Shown here piece after piece: positions 9,595 to 19,188 of a DNA stretch of 64,000 bases. The number at the start of each line of letters is the position of its first letter. Position 1 is the stretch's first letter. Made by a program: the position numbers and the translations under genes. This DNA comes from Saccharothrix ecbatanensis (GTDB taxonomy: Bacteria; Actinomycetota; Actinomycetes; Mycobacteriales; Pseudonocardiaceae). The stretch lies in contig NZ_JACHMO010000001.1 in the NCBI RefSeq assembly GCF_014205015.1, forward strand, positions 4,650,001 through 4,714,000, in the 5' to 3' direction. Below the pieces are notes generated by a model. It saw only the letters and a list, made by a program, of their open reading frames with translations. It ran no database searches and was not told the DNA's origin.

Positions 9595-10540
9595 CAGGCC
9601 ACCCCTCCCGACCAGCGGCGCTTGCGTGCGACGACGAAGCGGACGGTGTCGGCGATCCAGTCGGAATCCGTGCGCAGCACCAAGTGGCCCGCACCGGCGC
9701 GGCGCAGGCCGGAAGCCACCTCTGCCCGGTGTTCGGCCGCCGCCGCCGCGAACTCACGGCGCAACAGCGGTGACGCCACCACTTCACGTTGCCGACCGCT
9801 TTCCGGGTCGGCCAGCACGACCGTGCCGACATCCGGCAGGTCGATGTCACGCGGGTCGATCACCTCGATGGCCACCAGGTCGTGCCGGGCGGACAACGCG
9901 CGCAGCGGGCGCTGCCACTCCGTGCCGCCGAGGAAGTCCGAGATCACCACGACCAGGCCGCGGCGACGCGGCGGGCGGCGAAGCTGTTCAACCACGTCGG
10001 CCAGCGAACCGCGGGTGCCCTCGGGCGCGCGGGGCGTCTCGGCGACCTTGCGGATCAGGCCCCGCGAGTGCGCCAGACCACCGCGCGCGGGCACGCGGAC
10101 CAGGTCGGCGCCGGTCGACACCAGGGCGCCGATCCGGTTGCCGCCACCACGCGTCAGGTGCGCGACGGCGGCCGTCGCGGCGACCACGAGGTCACGCTTC
10201 TCGCACGCCGCCGTGCCGAAGTCGAGGCTCGGTGACAGGTCGATCGCGAGCCACGTCTCCAACTCGCGGTCGGCGACCGTCTCACGGATGTGCGGCACGG
10301 TGGTGCGGGCGGTGACCGCCCAGTCCATCCGCCGCACGTCGTCACCGGGCTGGTAGGGCCGCGCCTCGCCGGGCTCGGAGCCCGGTCCGGGGACGAGGCC
10401 CAGGTGGTTGCCCTGGAGCAGCCCGTCGAGCCGGCGGCGCACTTCCAGTTCAAGCGTGCGCAGGGCCGCTTCCATCCGGCCGCCGTGCATGGTCGGCGGC
10501 GCCCAGTTCGGCCGCTCGGGGATCGCCGGGGTCGACTCGG

Positions 10541-10544
<4 letters not shown>
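9594..10544 (-). CDS. DUF58 domain protein (MoxR partner)
   Basis: 316-aa soluble protein. The DUF58 core motif is clear: ARPYQPGDDVRRMDWAVTARTTVPHIRETVADRE, followed by WLAIDLSPSL, a degenerate VWA-like strand, and LVVVISDFLGG. It lies between moxR and the VWA gene and overlaps both by 4 bp, as in the Rv1479-Rv1481 group. The presumed role is as adaptor in chaperone-type assembly or maturation of cell-surface proteins; biochemical function is not settled in the family. Confidence 0.9.
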
Positions 10545-11572
<1,028 letters not shown>

Positions 11573-11677
11573 AGGTCCTCCTCGACAGGGTTGTGCGACT
11601 GCCGGCCCAGTCTCCCCCGAAGACGGTATGGACCTTGTGAAGGGGGTCCTGACATGCCCGACGGCCCACCGGGGTGA

Positions 11678-11688
11678 TCCACAGTGGA
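11678..11688. repeat. Iterated 11-bp palindrome TCCACAGTGGA, copy 1
   Basis: TCCACAGTGGA in the 150-bp divergent gap between moxR and the DUF1152 gene. Identical copies are at 12929-12939 (inside the mobA-like gene) and 17578-17588. Role unknown. Confidence 0.6.
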
Positions 11689-11722
11689 GCCCGGTGAGCC
11701 GACGGCCGCGTAGCGTGGCCAG

Positions 11723-12679
11723 GTGTTCTCGCTCGCGGAGCCGCCCCTGTTCACCCGCCTCCGGGCCGCCGAACGCGTCCTTATCGCGGGCGCCGGAGGC
11801 GGCTTCGACGTCTACGCCGGCCTGCCGCTCGCGGTGGCGCTGCGTGCGCAGGGCAAGGAGGTGCACCTGGCCAACCTGTCCTTCAGCGAGCTGGACCGGA
11901 TCGACATCGACGACTGGGTGGAGCCGGGCCTGGCCGCGGTGCGCCCCCACACCGCCGGCAACGAGGACTACTTCCCGGAACGCGTGCTCGCCCGGTGGCT
12001 CGAGTCACAGGACATGCCGTCGACCGTGCACGCGTTCCCGCGCACCGGGGTCCGGCCGCTGCGTGCCGCGTACCGGACGCTGGTCGACCGGCTGCGGCTC
12101 GACGCGATCGTGCTGGTGGACGGTGGCACGGACATCCTGATGCGTGGTGACGAGGCCGGGCTCGGCACGCCGGAGGAGGACATGGCGAGCCTGGCCGCGG
12201 TGGCCGGGATTGAGGGCGTCGAACGCCTGGTGGTGTGCCTCGGGTTCGGCATCGACAGCTTCCACGGCGTGTGCCACGCGCACGTCCTGGAGAACCTGGC
12301 CGCGCTGCAACGCGAAGGCGGCTACCTGGGCGCGTTCTCCATCCCGCCGGAGTCGGCGGAGGCGCGGGCGTACCTCGACGCGGTCGCGCACGCCCGTGCC
12401 GCCACGCCACTGCGGCCGAGCATCGTCAACGGGCAGATCGCCGCCGCGTTGAGCGGTTCGTTCGGCGATGTCGCCTTGTCGTCGCGCACGGCCGGCAGCG
12501 AGCTGTTCGTGAACCCGCTCATGGCCCTCTACTTCGCGGTCGACCTGCCCCTGCTGGCCGCCGGCGTCGGCTACCTCCCACGGCTGGAGCACACCGACGA
12601 CGCCTTCCAGATCGCCCTGGCGATCGAGCACCACCGCCACGACCTGGACCCGCGCCCCCGCCGGCCCATCCCCCACTGA
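11723..12679 (+). CDS. DUF1152 family protein
   Basis: 318-aa cytoplasmic protein that matches DUF1152 over its length. GAGGGFDVYAGLPLAVAL near the N-terminus looks like a dinucleotide- or nucleotide-binding glycine loop; AIVLVDGGTDILMRGDE and GFGIDSFHGVCHAHVLENLA are the other conserved blocks. Function is unknown in the family. Start is GTG 11723; no strong ribosome binding site is visible. It diverges from moxR. Confidence 0.78.
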   Translation: MFSLAEPPLFTRLRAAERVLIAGAGGGFDVYAGLPLAVALRAQGKEVHLANLSFSELDRIDIDDWVEPGLAAVRPHTAGNEDYFPERVLARWLESQDMPSTVHAFPRTGVRPLRAAYRTLVDRLRLDAIVLVDGGTDILMRGDEAGLGTPEEDMASLAAVAGIEGVERLVVCLGFGIDSFHGVCHAHVLENLAALQREGGYLGAFSIPPESAEARAYLDAVAHARAATPLRPSIVNGQIAAALSGSFGDVALSSRTAGSELFVNPLMALYFAVDLPLLAAGVGYLPRLEHTDDAFQIALAIEHHRHDLDPRPRRPIPH

Positions 12680-12699
12680 CCCGCCGGCACGTCGACGGG

Positions 12700-13245
12700 T
12701 TACCGGATGAGGTCGTGGGGGGTGTCGACGTCGTGGGCCTCTCCGGGTCGTGCGGCGACCGCCACCGGGGCCAACGGGCCGAGGACGGACCGCATCGAGA
12801 CGTCACGGGGGTCGGCGGGTAGCGCTTGGCGCAGCGCTTCGGTCCGCCACGCGCCGGTGAGCCACTGGTGCCGGCCCTCGTCGTCCACGAGCACCGCGCC
12901 GGTGTCACCGACCGCCGCCAACAGCCGGTCCACAGTGGAGCGGGTGATGCCCGGCTGGTCCACCGCCAGCACCACGACCACCTCGGCGTCGACGTGCGCC
13001 AACCCGGCCGCCAGGCCCGCCAGCGGTCCACCGCCCGGCGGATCCTCCCTGGCCCACGTCACCCCGGGCACGTCATCCTTGCGCGGCCCCACGACGACGG
13101 TCTGCTCTGCGGACGCGACAGCGTCCAGCACGTGGTCGAGGAGCGCGCGGCCGGCGACCACGACCGACGCCTTGTCGACCCCGCCCAGCCTGCTGCCCCG
13201 GCCACCCGCGAGAACCACCGCCGCCCAGGACGCCACAGGCCCCAC
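12700..13245 (-). CDS. MobA-like molybdenum cofactor nucleotidyltransferase
   Basis: 181-aa member of the MobA/NTP-transferase family, which joins GMP to molybdopterin. The N-terminal signature LAGGRGSRLGGVDK and the metal-binding AVDQP are intact; WLTGAWRTEALRQAL and DVDTPHDL mark the C-terminal part. Start is GTG 13245; GTG 13236 is possible. It is shorter than E. coli MobA (about 194 aa) but complete in motifs. No other cofactor genes are nearby, so the exact nucleotide (GTP or CTP) is open. Confidence 0.82.
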   Translation of the reverse strand: MGPVASWAAVVLAGGRGSRLGGVDKASVVVAGRALLDHVLDAVASAEQTVVVGPRKDDVPGVTWAREDPPGGGPLAGLAAGLAHVDAEVVVVLAVDQPGITRSTVDRLLAAVGDTGAVLVDDEGRHQWLTGAWRTEALRQALPADPRDVSMRSVLGPLAPVAVAARPGEAHDVDTPHDLIR

Positions 13246-13257
13246 GGTAGCCGCGAC

Positions 13258-14007
13258 CTACGCGGGCTCGCCCTGCGCGTCGTCCTCGGCGGTGAACAGC
13301 ATCCACAACAGCGCGGCCACGACCAGCGCGCTCGTCACGAACACCGGGAACACCAGGTCGAACACGCTCGTCCCGAACGGCACGGCGCGCGTCGGGTCGA
13401 CGCTCACCCGCACCGCCGCCATGCCGGTGTAGTGCATCCCCGTCACCGCCACACCCATGATCAGACCGGCCGCCAACCTCGCCACCGTGGTCTTCACGAC
13501 CAGGGTGAACCAGAAGGCGGCCGTCGCCGCGACCACCGCGATCACGCACGACAGCACCACCATCGTCCGGTCGTAGGAGATCTCGCCCCTGAACCGGATC
13601 GCGGACATGCCCATGTAGTGCATGCCGGCCACGCCGAGCCCGGCCAGCGCACCCGCGATCAGCAGCCGCATCTTCGTGAACCGGATCAGCGTCACCAGGG
13701 ACAGCCCGATGCCGACCACCACGATCGCGACCACGGCGGACAGCGCGGTGACCGGCGCGGAGTACTTGATCGTGGCACCGGCGATCTCGAAGCCCAGCAT
13801 GGCGATGAAGTGCATGAGCCAGATGGCGACGCCGCCGATGGAGACCGCCCCGAACACCGTCCACCGCACCTTGGCGCCCCGGGTCTGCTCGGCACGGGCG
13901 CGTGCCATGCAGGCCAGGCCGAGCAGCGAGCCGATCACCGAGACGATGAACGCGAGCGTGAGGGTGGAGAGGCCGTCCGAGAAGTGCTGCATCGAGTCGT
14001 GGTTCAC
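13258..14007 (-). CDS. MHYT-domain membrane sensor protein
   Basis: 249-aa protein with seven predicted membrane segments and almost nothing else. Three MHYT-type motifs are at the ends of helices: MHFIAMLGF, MHYMGMSAI and MHYTGMAAV. The domain is thought to bind copper and sense O2, CO or NO. MHYT units are often fused to GGDEF/EAL or kinase modules; here it stands alone and ends in a short acidic tail, so a separate output partner would be needed. Confidence 0.9.
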   Translation of the reverse strand: MNHDSMQHFSDGLSTLTLAFIVSVIGSLLGLACMARARAEQTRGAKVRWTVFGAVSIGGVAIWLMHFIAMLGFEIAGATIKYSAPVTALSAVVAIVVVGIGLSLVTLIRFTKMRLLIAGALAGLGVAGMHYMGMSAIRFRGEISYDRTMVVLSCVIAVVAATAAFWFTLVVKTTVARLAAGLIMGVAVTGMHYTGMAAVRVSVDPTRAVPFGTSVFDLVFPVFVTSALVVAALLWMLFTAEDDAQGEPA

Positions 14008-14120
14008 AAGGGCACCGATCCTGGGTCAGGTGAGACGCGCCGCACTCCCCGTGCGCGCGGCGGCACCCCATATTCCTAACCCGCTGTAGTCACTTTCACT
14101 AGAACAGCCCAGTTGAGTTC

Positions 14121-14150
14121 ATCGATTTGCAATCGATTTGGCCGATTTTT
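14121..14150. promoter_or_regulatory. Direct-repeat element upstream of MHYT gene
   Basis: ATCGATTTG occurs at 14121-14129 and 14132-14140, with a partial third copy CCGATTTTT at 14142-14150. The spacing is 11 bp, one helical turn. It lies in an AT-rich part of the 216-bp gap upstream of the MHYT gene (start 14007), so it may be an operator for that gene. Confidence 0.45.
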
Positions 14151-14223
14151 CCACCGTGCGTAGCCATCGCCTGGACTGAACGGCCCATCAAGCCCTCACA
14201 CGGGTGAGGAGCACCGCGGCGGT

Positions 14224-14955
14224 CTAGAGCGCGGTGTGGGCCAACCAGTGGTCCAACAGCACCCGGTCGCCGCTGATCGTGACGTGCGGGTCGTCGGGTG
14301 GCAGCCGCCGGGTGGCGATCAGCAGCAGGTCGCGGGCCGTCGCGGAGACGGTGACGTCGGCGTCGGCGTCGGCGTCACCACGTCGCCAGGTCGGGCCGGC
14401 GGGACCGCGGGTGATCAGCCACGGCGTCAGGTCGGGCGGGCGCAGCAAGAGGGTCTGGCCGTCGCCGCGCAGTTCGGCCAACGCAGGTTTCACGGTGGCG
14501 GCACCCGGCGCGGTCACGAAGCCCAGGACCTCGTCGACGGCGTCCGACGCGAGGTCGGCCGCGATCACCGGCGCACGGCCCGCGAGGTCGGCGTGGTGCA
14601 CGGCGGTGTCGTGCACCATCCGGCGCAGCCAGAACCGGGCGGGCCGGTCACCCAGGAACGTCCACACCGGGGCGGTGCCGGCACCCACCACATCGATCAA
14701 CTCCCGCGCGCCGGCGTGCAGCCACGAGGCCCAGTCCCCCGGCACCTCCTGGGCACGGGGATCGGGCACCGCGGGCGGTCGGCCGGTGCGCACGATGTCG
14801 GCGGCCCAGCGGTGTTCCTGGCCGATGTGCGCGACCAGGTCCCGCACCGTCCACTCCGGACAGGTCGGCACCGGCGCGGCGAAATCGCGCACGTGCGCGG
14901 CGAAGGCGGAGGTCTGCTCGCACAACCACTCGGCGAGCCGGTCGGTGTTCGTCAT
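14224..14955 (-). CDS. DinB-fold maleylpyruvate isomerase-family protein (TIGR03083)
   Basis: 243-aa protein of the mycothiol-dependent maleylpyruvate isomerase family. The N-terminal DinB-like bundle holds CPEWTVRDLVAHIGQEHRW and HDTAVHHADLAG, whose histidines are the expected metal ligands. The C-terminal domain (about 150-243) shows DVTVSATARDLLLIATRRLP, typical of the family. Many members have no proven substrate and are taken as mycothiol S-transferases. It diverges from the MerR gene with about 60 bp between chosen starts, so mutual control is likely. Confidence 0.82.
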   Translation of the reverse strand: MTNTDRLAEWLCEQTSAFAAHVRDFAAPVPTCPEWTVRDLVAHIGQEHRWAADIVRTGRPPAVPDPRAQEVPGDWASWLHAGARELIDVVGAGTAPVWTFLGDRPARFWLRRMVHDTAVHHADLAGRAPVIAADLASDAVDEVLGFVTAPGAATVKPALAELRGDGQTLLLRPPDLTPWLITRGPAGPTWRRGDADADADVTVSATARDLLLIATRRLPPDDPHVTISGDRVLLDHWLAHTAL

Positions 14956-15014
14956 GGCCGTACCGTAGGAACGGCACCGGGGTGGAGGTTCAACCGATCG
15001 TGACGGGGGACACA

Positions 15015-15884
15015 GTGCTGGGCATCGGCGACCTGGCCCGGCTGACCGGCGTGCCGGTGCGCACGATCCGGTTCTACTGCGACGAAGGCATCCTCGACCC
15101 GCCGCGCAGCACCGGCGGGCACCGGAGGTTCGACCGGGACGCGGTGGAGCGGTTGGAGACCGTCCGGCGGCTGCGCGGCCTCGGGCTCGGCCTGGCCGTG
15201 ATCGCGGACGTCCTCGCCGGACGGCGGTCGTTGGCCGACGTGGTCGCGGCGGAACGGGCCGCGCTCGACGTGTCGCTGGCGGAGTTGTCCTGGCGCCGGG
15301 CTTCACTGCGCGCGGTCGAGGAAGCGTCACCGGCCGCGCGTGACGCACGCCTGGCCCTGCTCGCCGCCGCGCAGGACGGGCAGGCGGTGCGGCAGTCGTT
15401 GACGTCGTTCTGGAGCCGGCACTACCTCGGGCCCGCGCCCGCCGACACGGTCGAGATGTTCCTGTCCGTCAGCGCGCCACCGCCGCCGGCCGATCCGACG
15501 CCCGCGCAGGTGCTCGCCTACGCCGAGATGGCTGTGCTGACCTCCGACCCGTCGCTGCGCCACCGGTTGGCGGGCCGTGCCCGTGTGCCGGACGAACGGG
15601 CGTTGCACGACGGCGTCGGCCAGGCGTGCGCCCTGGCACGTCCGCTGGTCCAGGCCGGTCGGCCGCCGGAGCCAGGGCCTGCGCTGGACGTGTTCGTGGC
15701 GGCGTACGCGGCGGTGTGGGGCGCACGGGACACGCCCGCGTTCCGCCGTGCCCTCTTCGGCCGGACGGAGGTCGAGCGCGATCCCCGGCTGCGCCGGTAC
15801 TGGCGGTTGGTCGGGACGGTGACCGGAGAGGACGTCACCGTCGGCGTGGCGCAATCGTGGCTCCTGGACGCGCTCGCAGCGTGA
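15015..15884 (+). CDS. MerR-family transcriptional regulator
   Basis: 289-aa regulator. The winged helix-turn-helix is at the very N-terminus (GIGDLARLTGVPVRTIRFYCDEGIL), then STGGHRRFD and a dimerisation helix to about residue 100. A long C-terminal region of about 190 aa has no metal-binding cysteines, so it probably binds an organic ligand. I prefer GTG 15015, preceded by GGGGGA with a 4-base gap and matching the usual family N-terminus; GTG 15000 and GTG 14982 are alternatives. It diverges from the DinB-fold gene. Confidence 0.85.
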   Translation: MLGIGDLARLTGVPVRTIRFYCDEGILDPPRSTGGHRRFDRDAVERLETVRRLRGLGLGLAVIADVLAGRRSLADVVAAERAALDVSLAELSWRRASLRAVEEASPAARDARLALLAAAQDGQAVRQSLTSFWSRHYLGPAPADTVEMFLSVSAPPPPADPTPAQVLAYAEMAVLTSDPSLRHRLAGRARVPDERALHDGVGQACALARPLVQAGRPPEPGPALDVFVAAYAAVWGARDTPAFRRALFGRTEVERDPRLRRYWRLVGTVTGEDVTVGVAQSWLLDALAA

Positions 15885-15893
15885 CCACCCGGG

Positions 15894-17324
15894 CTAACCG
15901 CCGCCGGCCCGTCGGCCGATCACCCGGTTCCGGCCCGCGTCCTTCGCCTCCAGCACGGCGACGCTGGCTTCCTCCACCGCGTCCGTCACCGACGCCCCGG
16001 GCGGCACCTCGACCACGCCGATCGACACCGTCACCACCCCGCCGGCGTTGCCCCGGTGCTCGACGCCGAGCCGTTCCACCGCCTGCCTGATCCGCTCCCC
16101 CAACGCCAGCGCGCCCTCCAGCCGCGTGTCCGGCAGCAGCACGGTGAACTCCTCGCCGCCGTACCGGTACGCGCGATCGGCGGACCGGGCGGTGCGGTGG
16201 ATGGCCTGGCCGACCTTGCGCAACGTCTCGTGCCCGGCCAGGTAGCGGTACAGGGTGTTGTAGCTGTGGAAGCGGTCGATGTCGACGAGCAGCAGGCTGT
16301 AGGGCTCGCCGACGCGGTTGAGGCGGGCGTGGTCGGCGTCGAACGTGGCCGGGTTCGGCAGGCCGGTCCGCTGGTCGATCGTCGCTGCCTCGGCCAGCGC
16401 CCGGTTCTCCGCGTGCAGCTCCTCCAGCCGTTCGGCGAGCCGGTCGACCTGGTGCTTGCGGGCCAGCGCCCAGTCCTCCAGGTCCTCGTCGTACACGGCG
16501 ACGCCCACCGGGCCGATCGTCTTCGCCCGGTACATCGCCAGGTCCGCCTGGTGCAGCAGGTCCTCCGCGCCGTGCCCCGGCCGGACGAACGTGATGCCCG
16601 CCGACACCGACACCCGGACCACGCCGTCCGCCAACATCACCGGCGTGGCGATCACGGCCAGGATTTCGTGCGCGGCGGCGATCGCCTGCTGCTCGTCCAG
16701 CCGGTCGAGCAGGACGACGAACTCGTCGCCGCCGAGCCGGGCCGCCGTGCCGCGACCGGCCACGACAGCGGCCAGCCGGAACGCCACCAGGCGCAGCACG
16801 TGGTCGCCGGCGGCGTGGCCGTGGTGGTCGTTGACCTCCTTGAACTGGTCGAGGTCGAGGAACAGCAGCACCGTGCCCGGCGCTCCGCGCACCGCCTGCT
16901 CCAGCCGGGGCAGGAACCCGGGGCGGTTCGCCAGACCGGTCAACGCGTCGGTGTTGAGCCGGATGCCGAGCTCGGCCGCCGTCTCCGCCCAGCCCGTGAC
17001 GTCGAGCGCGACCACGACGAGGCCGCGCACGTCCGGGTCCGCGCTCAGGTCCCGGGCGACCAGGTCCACCCGTCGGTGCACCGATCCCTCCACCGGCACC
17101 GCGCACGTGCACCGCGAAGCACCCGTGCGACCCACCGCCTGGAGGAACGTGCCGACCGCCGCCGCGTCGCCGTCCGCGACGAGTGCGGGGAGGACGCCGG
17201 ACGCGCCGCCGAACAGCCGCCGTGCCGCCGGGGACGCCCACCGGACGCCGAGGTCGCTCGGGTCGACCACCAGCACCGCGGCGTCGGCGTGTTCGAGCAC
17301 CGCCTGGTGAAAGCCGCCGTTCAT
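15894..17324 (-). CDS. PAS-like protein with two GGDEF domains
   Basis: 476-aa soluble signalling protein. A PAS-like sensor occupies about 1-115. GGDEF domain 1 (about 125-290) is complete: LDLDQFKEVNDHHGHAAGDHVL and RLGGDEF, without a product-inhibition site. GGDEF domain 2 (about 320-470) has RYGGEEF, with the inhibitory RxxD (RSAD) five residues before it, but its substrate-site block reads VDIDRFHSYNTLYRYLAGHETL, with the usual ND and GH pairs altered. Domain 1 is therefore the likely c-di-GMP synthase and domain 2 the likely product sensor (inference). No EAL domain follows. ATG 17324 is chosen as start; no strong ribosome binding site. Confidence 0.88.
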   Translation of the reverse strand: MNGGFHQAVLEHADAAVLVVDPSDLGVRWASPAARRLFGGASGVLPALVADGDAAAVGTFLQAVGRTGASRCTCAVPVEGSVHRRVDLVARDLSADPDVRGLVVVALDVTGWAETAAELGIRLNTDALTGLANRPGFLPRLEQAVRGAPGTVLLFLDLDQFKEVNDHHGHAAGDHVLRLVAFRLAAVVAGRGTAARLGGDEFVVLLDRLDEQQAIAAAHEILAVIATPVMLADGVVRVSVSAGITFVRPGHGAEDLLHQADLAMYRAKTIGPVGVAVYDEDLEDWALARKHQVDRLAERLEELHAENRALAEAATIDQRTGLPNPATFDADHARLNRVGEPYSLLLVDIDRFHSYNTLYRYLAGHETLRKVGQAIHRTARSADRAYRYGGEEFTVLLPDTRLEGALALGERIRQAVERLGVEHRGNAGGVVTVSIGVVEVPPGASVTDAVEEASVAVLEAKDAGRNRVIGRRAGGG

Positions 17325-17696
17325 CGCGACGCGCTGGGAAACCGCGGCGCGGCCTGGTCGACGACACCATGGCCACGTCTGTCGATGTTCATTTCGCCGT
17401 CGTCGGGCAGCGATGAGCCGGCCGCCATGGTCCCCCCTGGACGTGACTTCCTCAGATCTCCAGAGATTACCGAATCCGTGTCGCGCATTCGGGTGATCAT
17501 GACCGAAATTCCCAAATATCCGCATTTCCGGACATGAATTCGCAGTCACACCGAATAAGGGGCATATCCGCCCTGAGTCCACAGTGGACCGGTCGCGCTG
17601 TTGCTCCTCGGGGGGCATGGTGGCGTGGATGCTCACGTCACCGGGCCGGTCGGGCGACACGGCGGAGTTCTCGGTGCAGGCACCACGCGGCCGCAG
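17325..17696. other. Gene-free region upstream of the GGDEF gene
   Basis: 372 bp between the NlpC/P60 stop and the GGDEF start, both on the minus strand. No gene is convincing. It includes an AT-rich patch (about 17495-17560), likely to hold the GGDEF promoter, and the palindrome GTCCACAGTGGAC at 17577-17589. Confidence 0.5.
17577..17589. repeat. Iterated palindrome GTCCACAGTGGAC, copy 3
   Basis: 13-bp palindrome with the same 11-bp core as 11678-11688 and 12929-12939. It lies about 250 bp upstream of the GGDEF start codon. Confidence 0.6.
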
Positions 17697-19019
17697 TCAC
17701 AGCAGGCGCGTGGCGTACGGCATGATCCCGCCGTACCGGACCGGGGCGACGCGGACGGACGAGCCGGAGTACGGCGCCTCGACCATCATGCCGCCGCCGA
17801 GGTAGAGGGCGACGTGGGTGCCGCCGCCCGGACCCCAGAACAGCATGTCGCCGCGCTGAGCCTGGGCGAGCGGCACTTTGCGGCCGGCGTTGTACTGGTA
17901 GCCGCTGTAGTGCGACAGGTAGACGCCCACGCCCGCGAACGCGTACATCATCAGCCCCGAGCAGTCGAAGCCGACGGTGTAGTAGTCGCCGTGCGCATCG
18001 CCGACGCCACCGTCACGGATGCCGACGGTCGGCCCGTCGTAGTTGCCGCCGCCCCACGAGTACCGCACGCCGAGTTGGCTCATCGCACGCGCCACGACGG
18101 TCTCCACGCCACCACTGCTCGGCGCCACCACGGGTTGCGGTCGAAGCGCCGGCGCCGGGGCGGGCTGAGCGGCAGCCGCCGCGGCCGCAGCGGCCAACGC
18201 CGCCTGACGCGCGGCTTCCTCCTCCTCGCGCCGCTTGTCGTCCAGCCACTGGTTGTACTGGGCGCGCTGCCCCTCCAAACCCTGGACGGCACCCAACGCC
18301 TGGTCCAGCTGACCCTCCACCGCGGCCTTGTCGTCCTGGATCCGCTGCGCGGCGGCGGCCTGCCCCTGTTGGGCCTGCGAGGCGGCGGTCTGGGCGACCT
18401 CCGCGTCACGCTTCGCCTGATCCGCGGCGGCCTCCTTCCGGCCGGCCAGATCCAGCGCGGCACGGGCGGCGGCGTCCTTGTTCGCCTTCTCCCCCCGGCT
18501 GCGCTCCACGTCGTCCAGCGCGTCGAGGCTGGACTCGCTGACCGCCTTCAACAGCTGGGCGCGCGCGAGCAGGTCCTCGGGGCTGGACGCGCCGATGTAC
18601 GCCGAGACCGAGCCGACGAGGCTGCCCTGCCGGTAGCTCGCGCCGGCGAACTCGTCCAGCCGCACGCGGGCCTGCTCGACGGCCTGGCCGGCGGCGGCGG
18701 CCTCGACCTTCGCCGACTCGGCCTCCCGACGCGCCCGGTCGGCCTCGGCCTCGGCGGTCTCCAGGTCGACCCGTGCCTTGTTCGCCAGCTCCATCTTGAA
18801 CGCCACGTCGTCGGTCAGCTGCCGCAACCGGGCCTCGGCGTCGGTGAGCCGACCCGTCAGCTCGCCGACCAGCGCGGCCTTCGCGTCCGCCTGCTGCCGA
18901 CCGGCGTCGATCTCGGAGTCACTGGGGTTGGGAGGTGGCGGCGGCACGGCGACGGCCGTGCCGGCCACGCCCACCACGGTGATCAGCGCGACCACGGTCG
19001 AGACCATCCATCGCGTCAC
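17697..19019 (-). CDS. Secreted NlpC/P60 peptidoglycan endopeptidase (RipA-like)
   Basis: 440-aa exported cell-wall hydrolase. A signal peptide (about 1-26) ends near GTAVA. A long alpha-helical coiled coil rich in Ala, Glu and Lys (about 40-285) follows, then an Ala/Pro linker and the NlpC/P60 domain (about 310-440). Catalytic Cys353 lies in FDCSG, the His in GGGTHVALYLG. It cuts stem peptides between D-Glu and meso-DAP; the coiled coil probably keeps it inactive or binds divisome partners, as in mycobacterial RipA. GTG 19019 is chosen because GGAGG lies eight bases before it and a typical signal peptide starts there; the frame stays open to GTG 19040. Confidence 0.9.
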   Translation of the reverse strand: MTRWMVSTVVALITVVGVAGTAVAVPPPPPNPSDSEIDAGRQQADAKAALVGELTGRLTDAEARLRQLTDDVAFKMELANKARVDLETAEAEADRARREAESAKVEAAAAGQAVEQARVRLDEFAGASYRQGSLVGSVSAYIGASSPEDLLARAQLLKAVSESSLDALDDVERSRGEKANKDAAARAALDLAGRKEAAADQAKRDAEVAQTAASQAQQGQAAAAQRIQDDKAAVEGQLDQALGAVQGLEGQRAQYNQWLDDKRREEEEAARQAALAAAAAAAAAQPAPAPALRPQPVVAPSSGGVETVVARAMSQLGVRYSWGGGNYDGPTVGIRDGGVGDAHGDYYTVGFDCSGLMMYAFAGVGVYLSHYSGYQYNAGRKVPLAQAQRGDMLFWGPGGGTHVALYLGGGMMVEAPYSGSSVRVAPVRYGGIMPYATRLL

Positions 19020-19188
19020 GACTCCCGCCTCCCCGCGCACTCAGCCGATCAGCGTTACGCCGAACGGCGTGACAGGGCCCGACTCTGCCACTCCTACCTC
19101 ACTGATTCCAATGGTCCCGGCATGAACATCAACCACATGGGTCACAGCAGGCGCGGCAAACACACTGTCCGTCGGACGGGGGACACCC

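Noticed and set aside
17577..17589. DnaA box or chromosomal origin
   Set aside because: GTCCACA resembles part of the actinomycete DnaA box TTGTCCACA, but the leading TT is missing, boxes are not clustered and no dnaA or dnaN is near.
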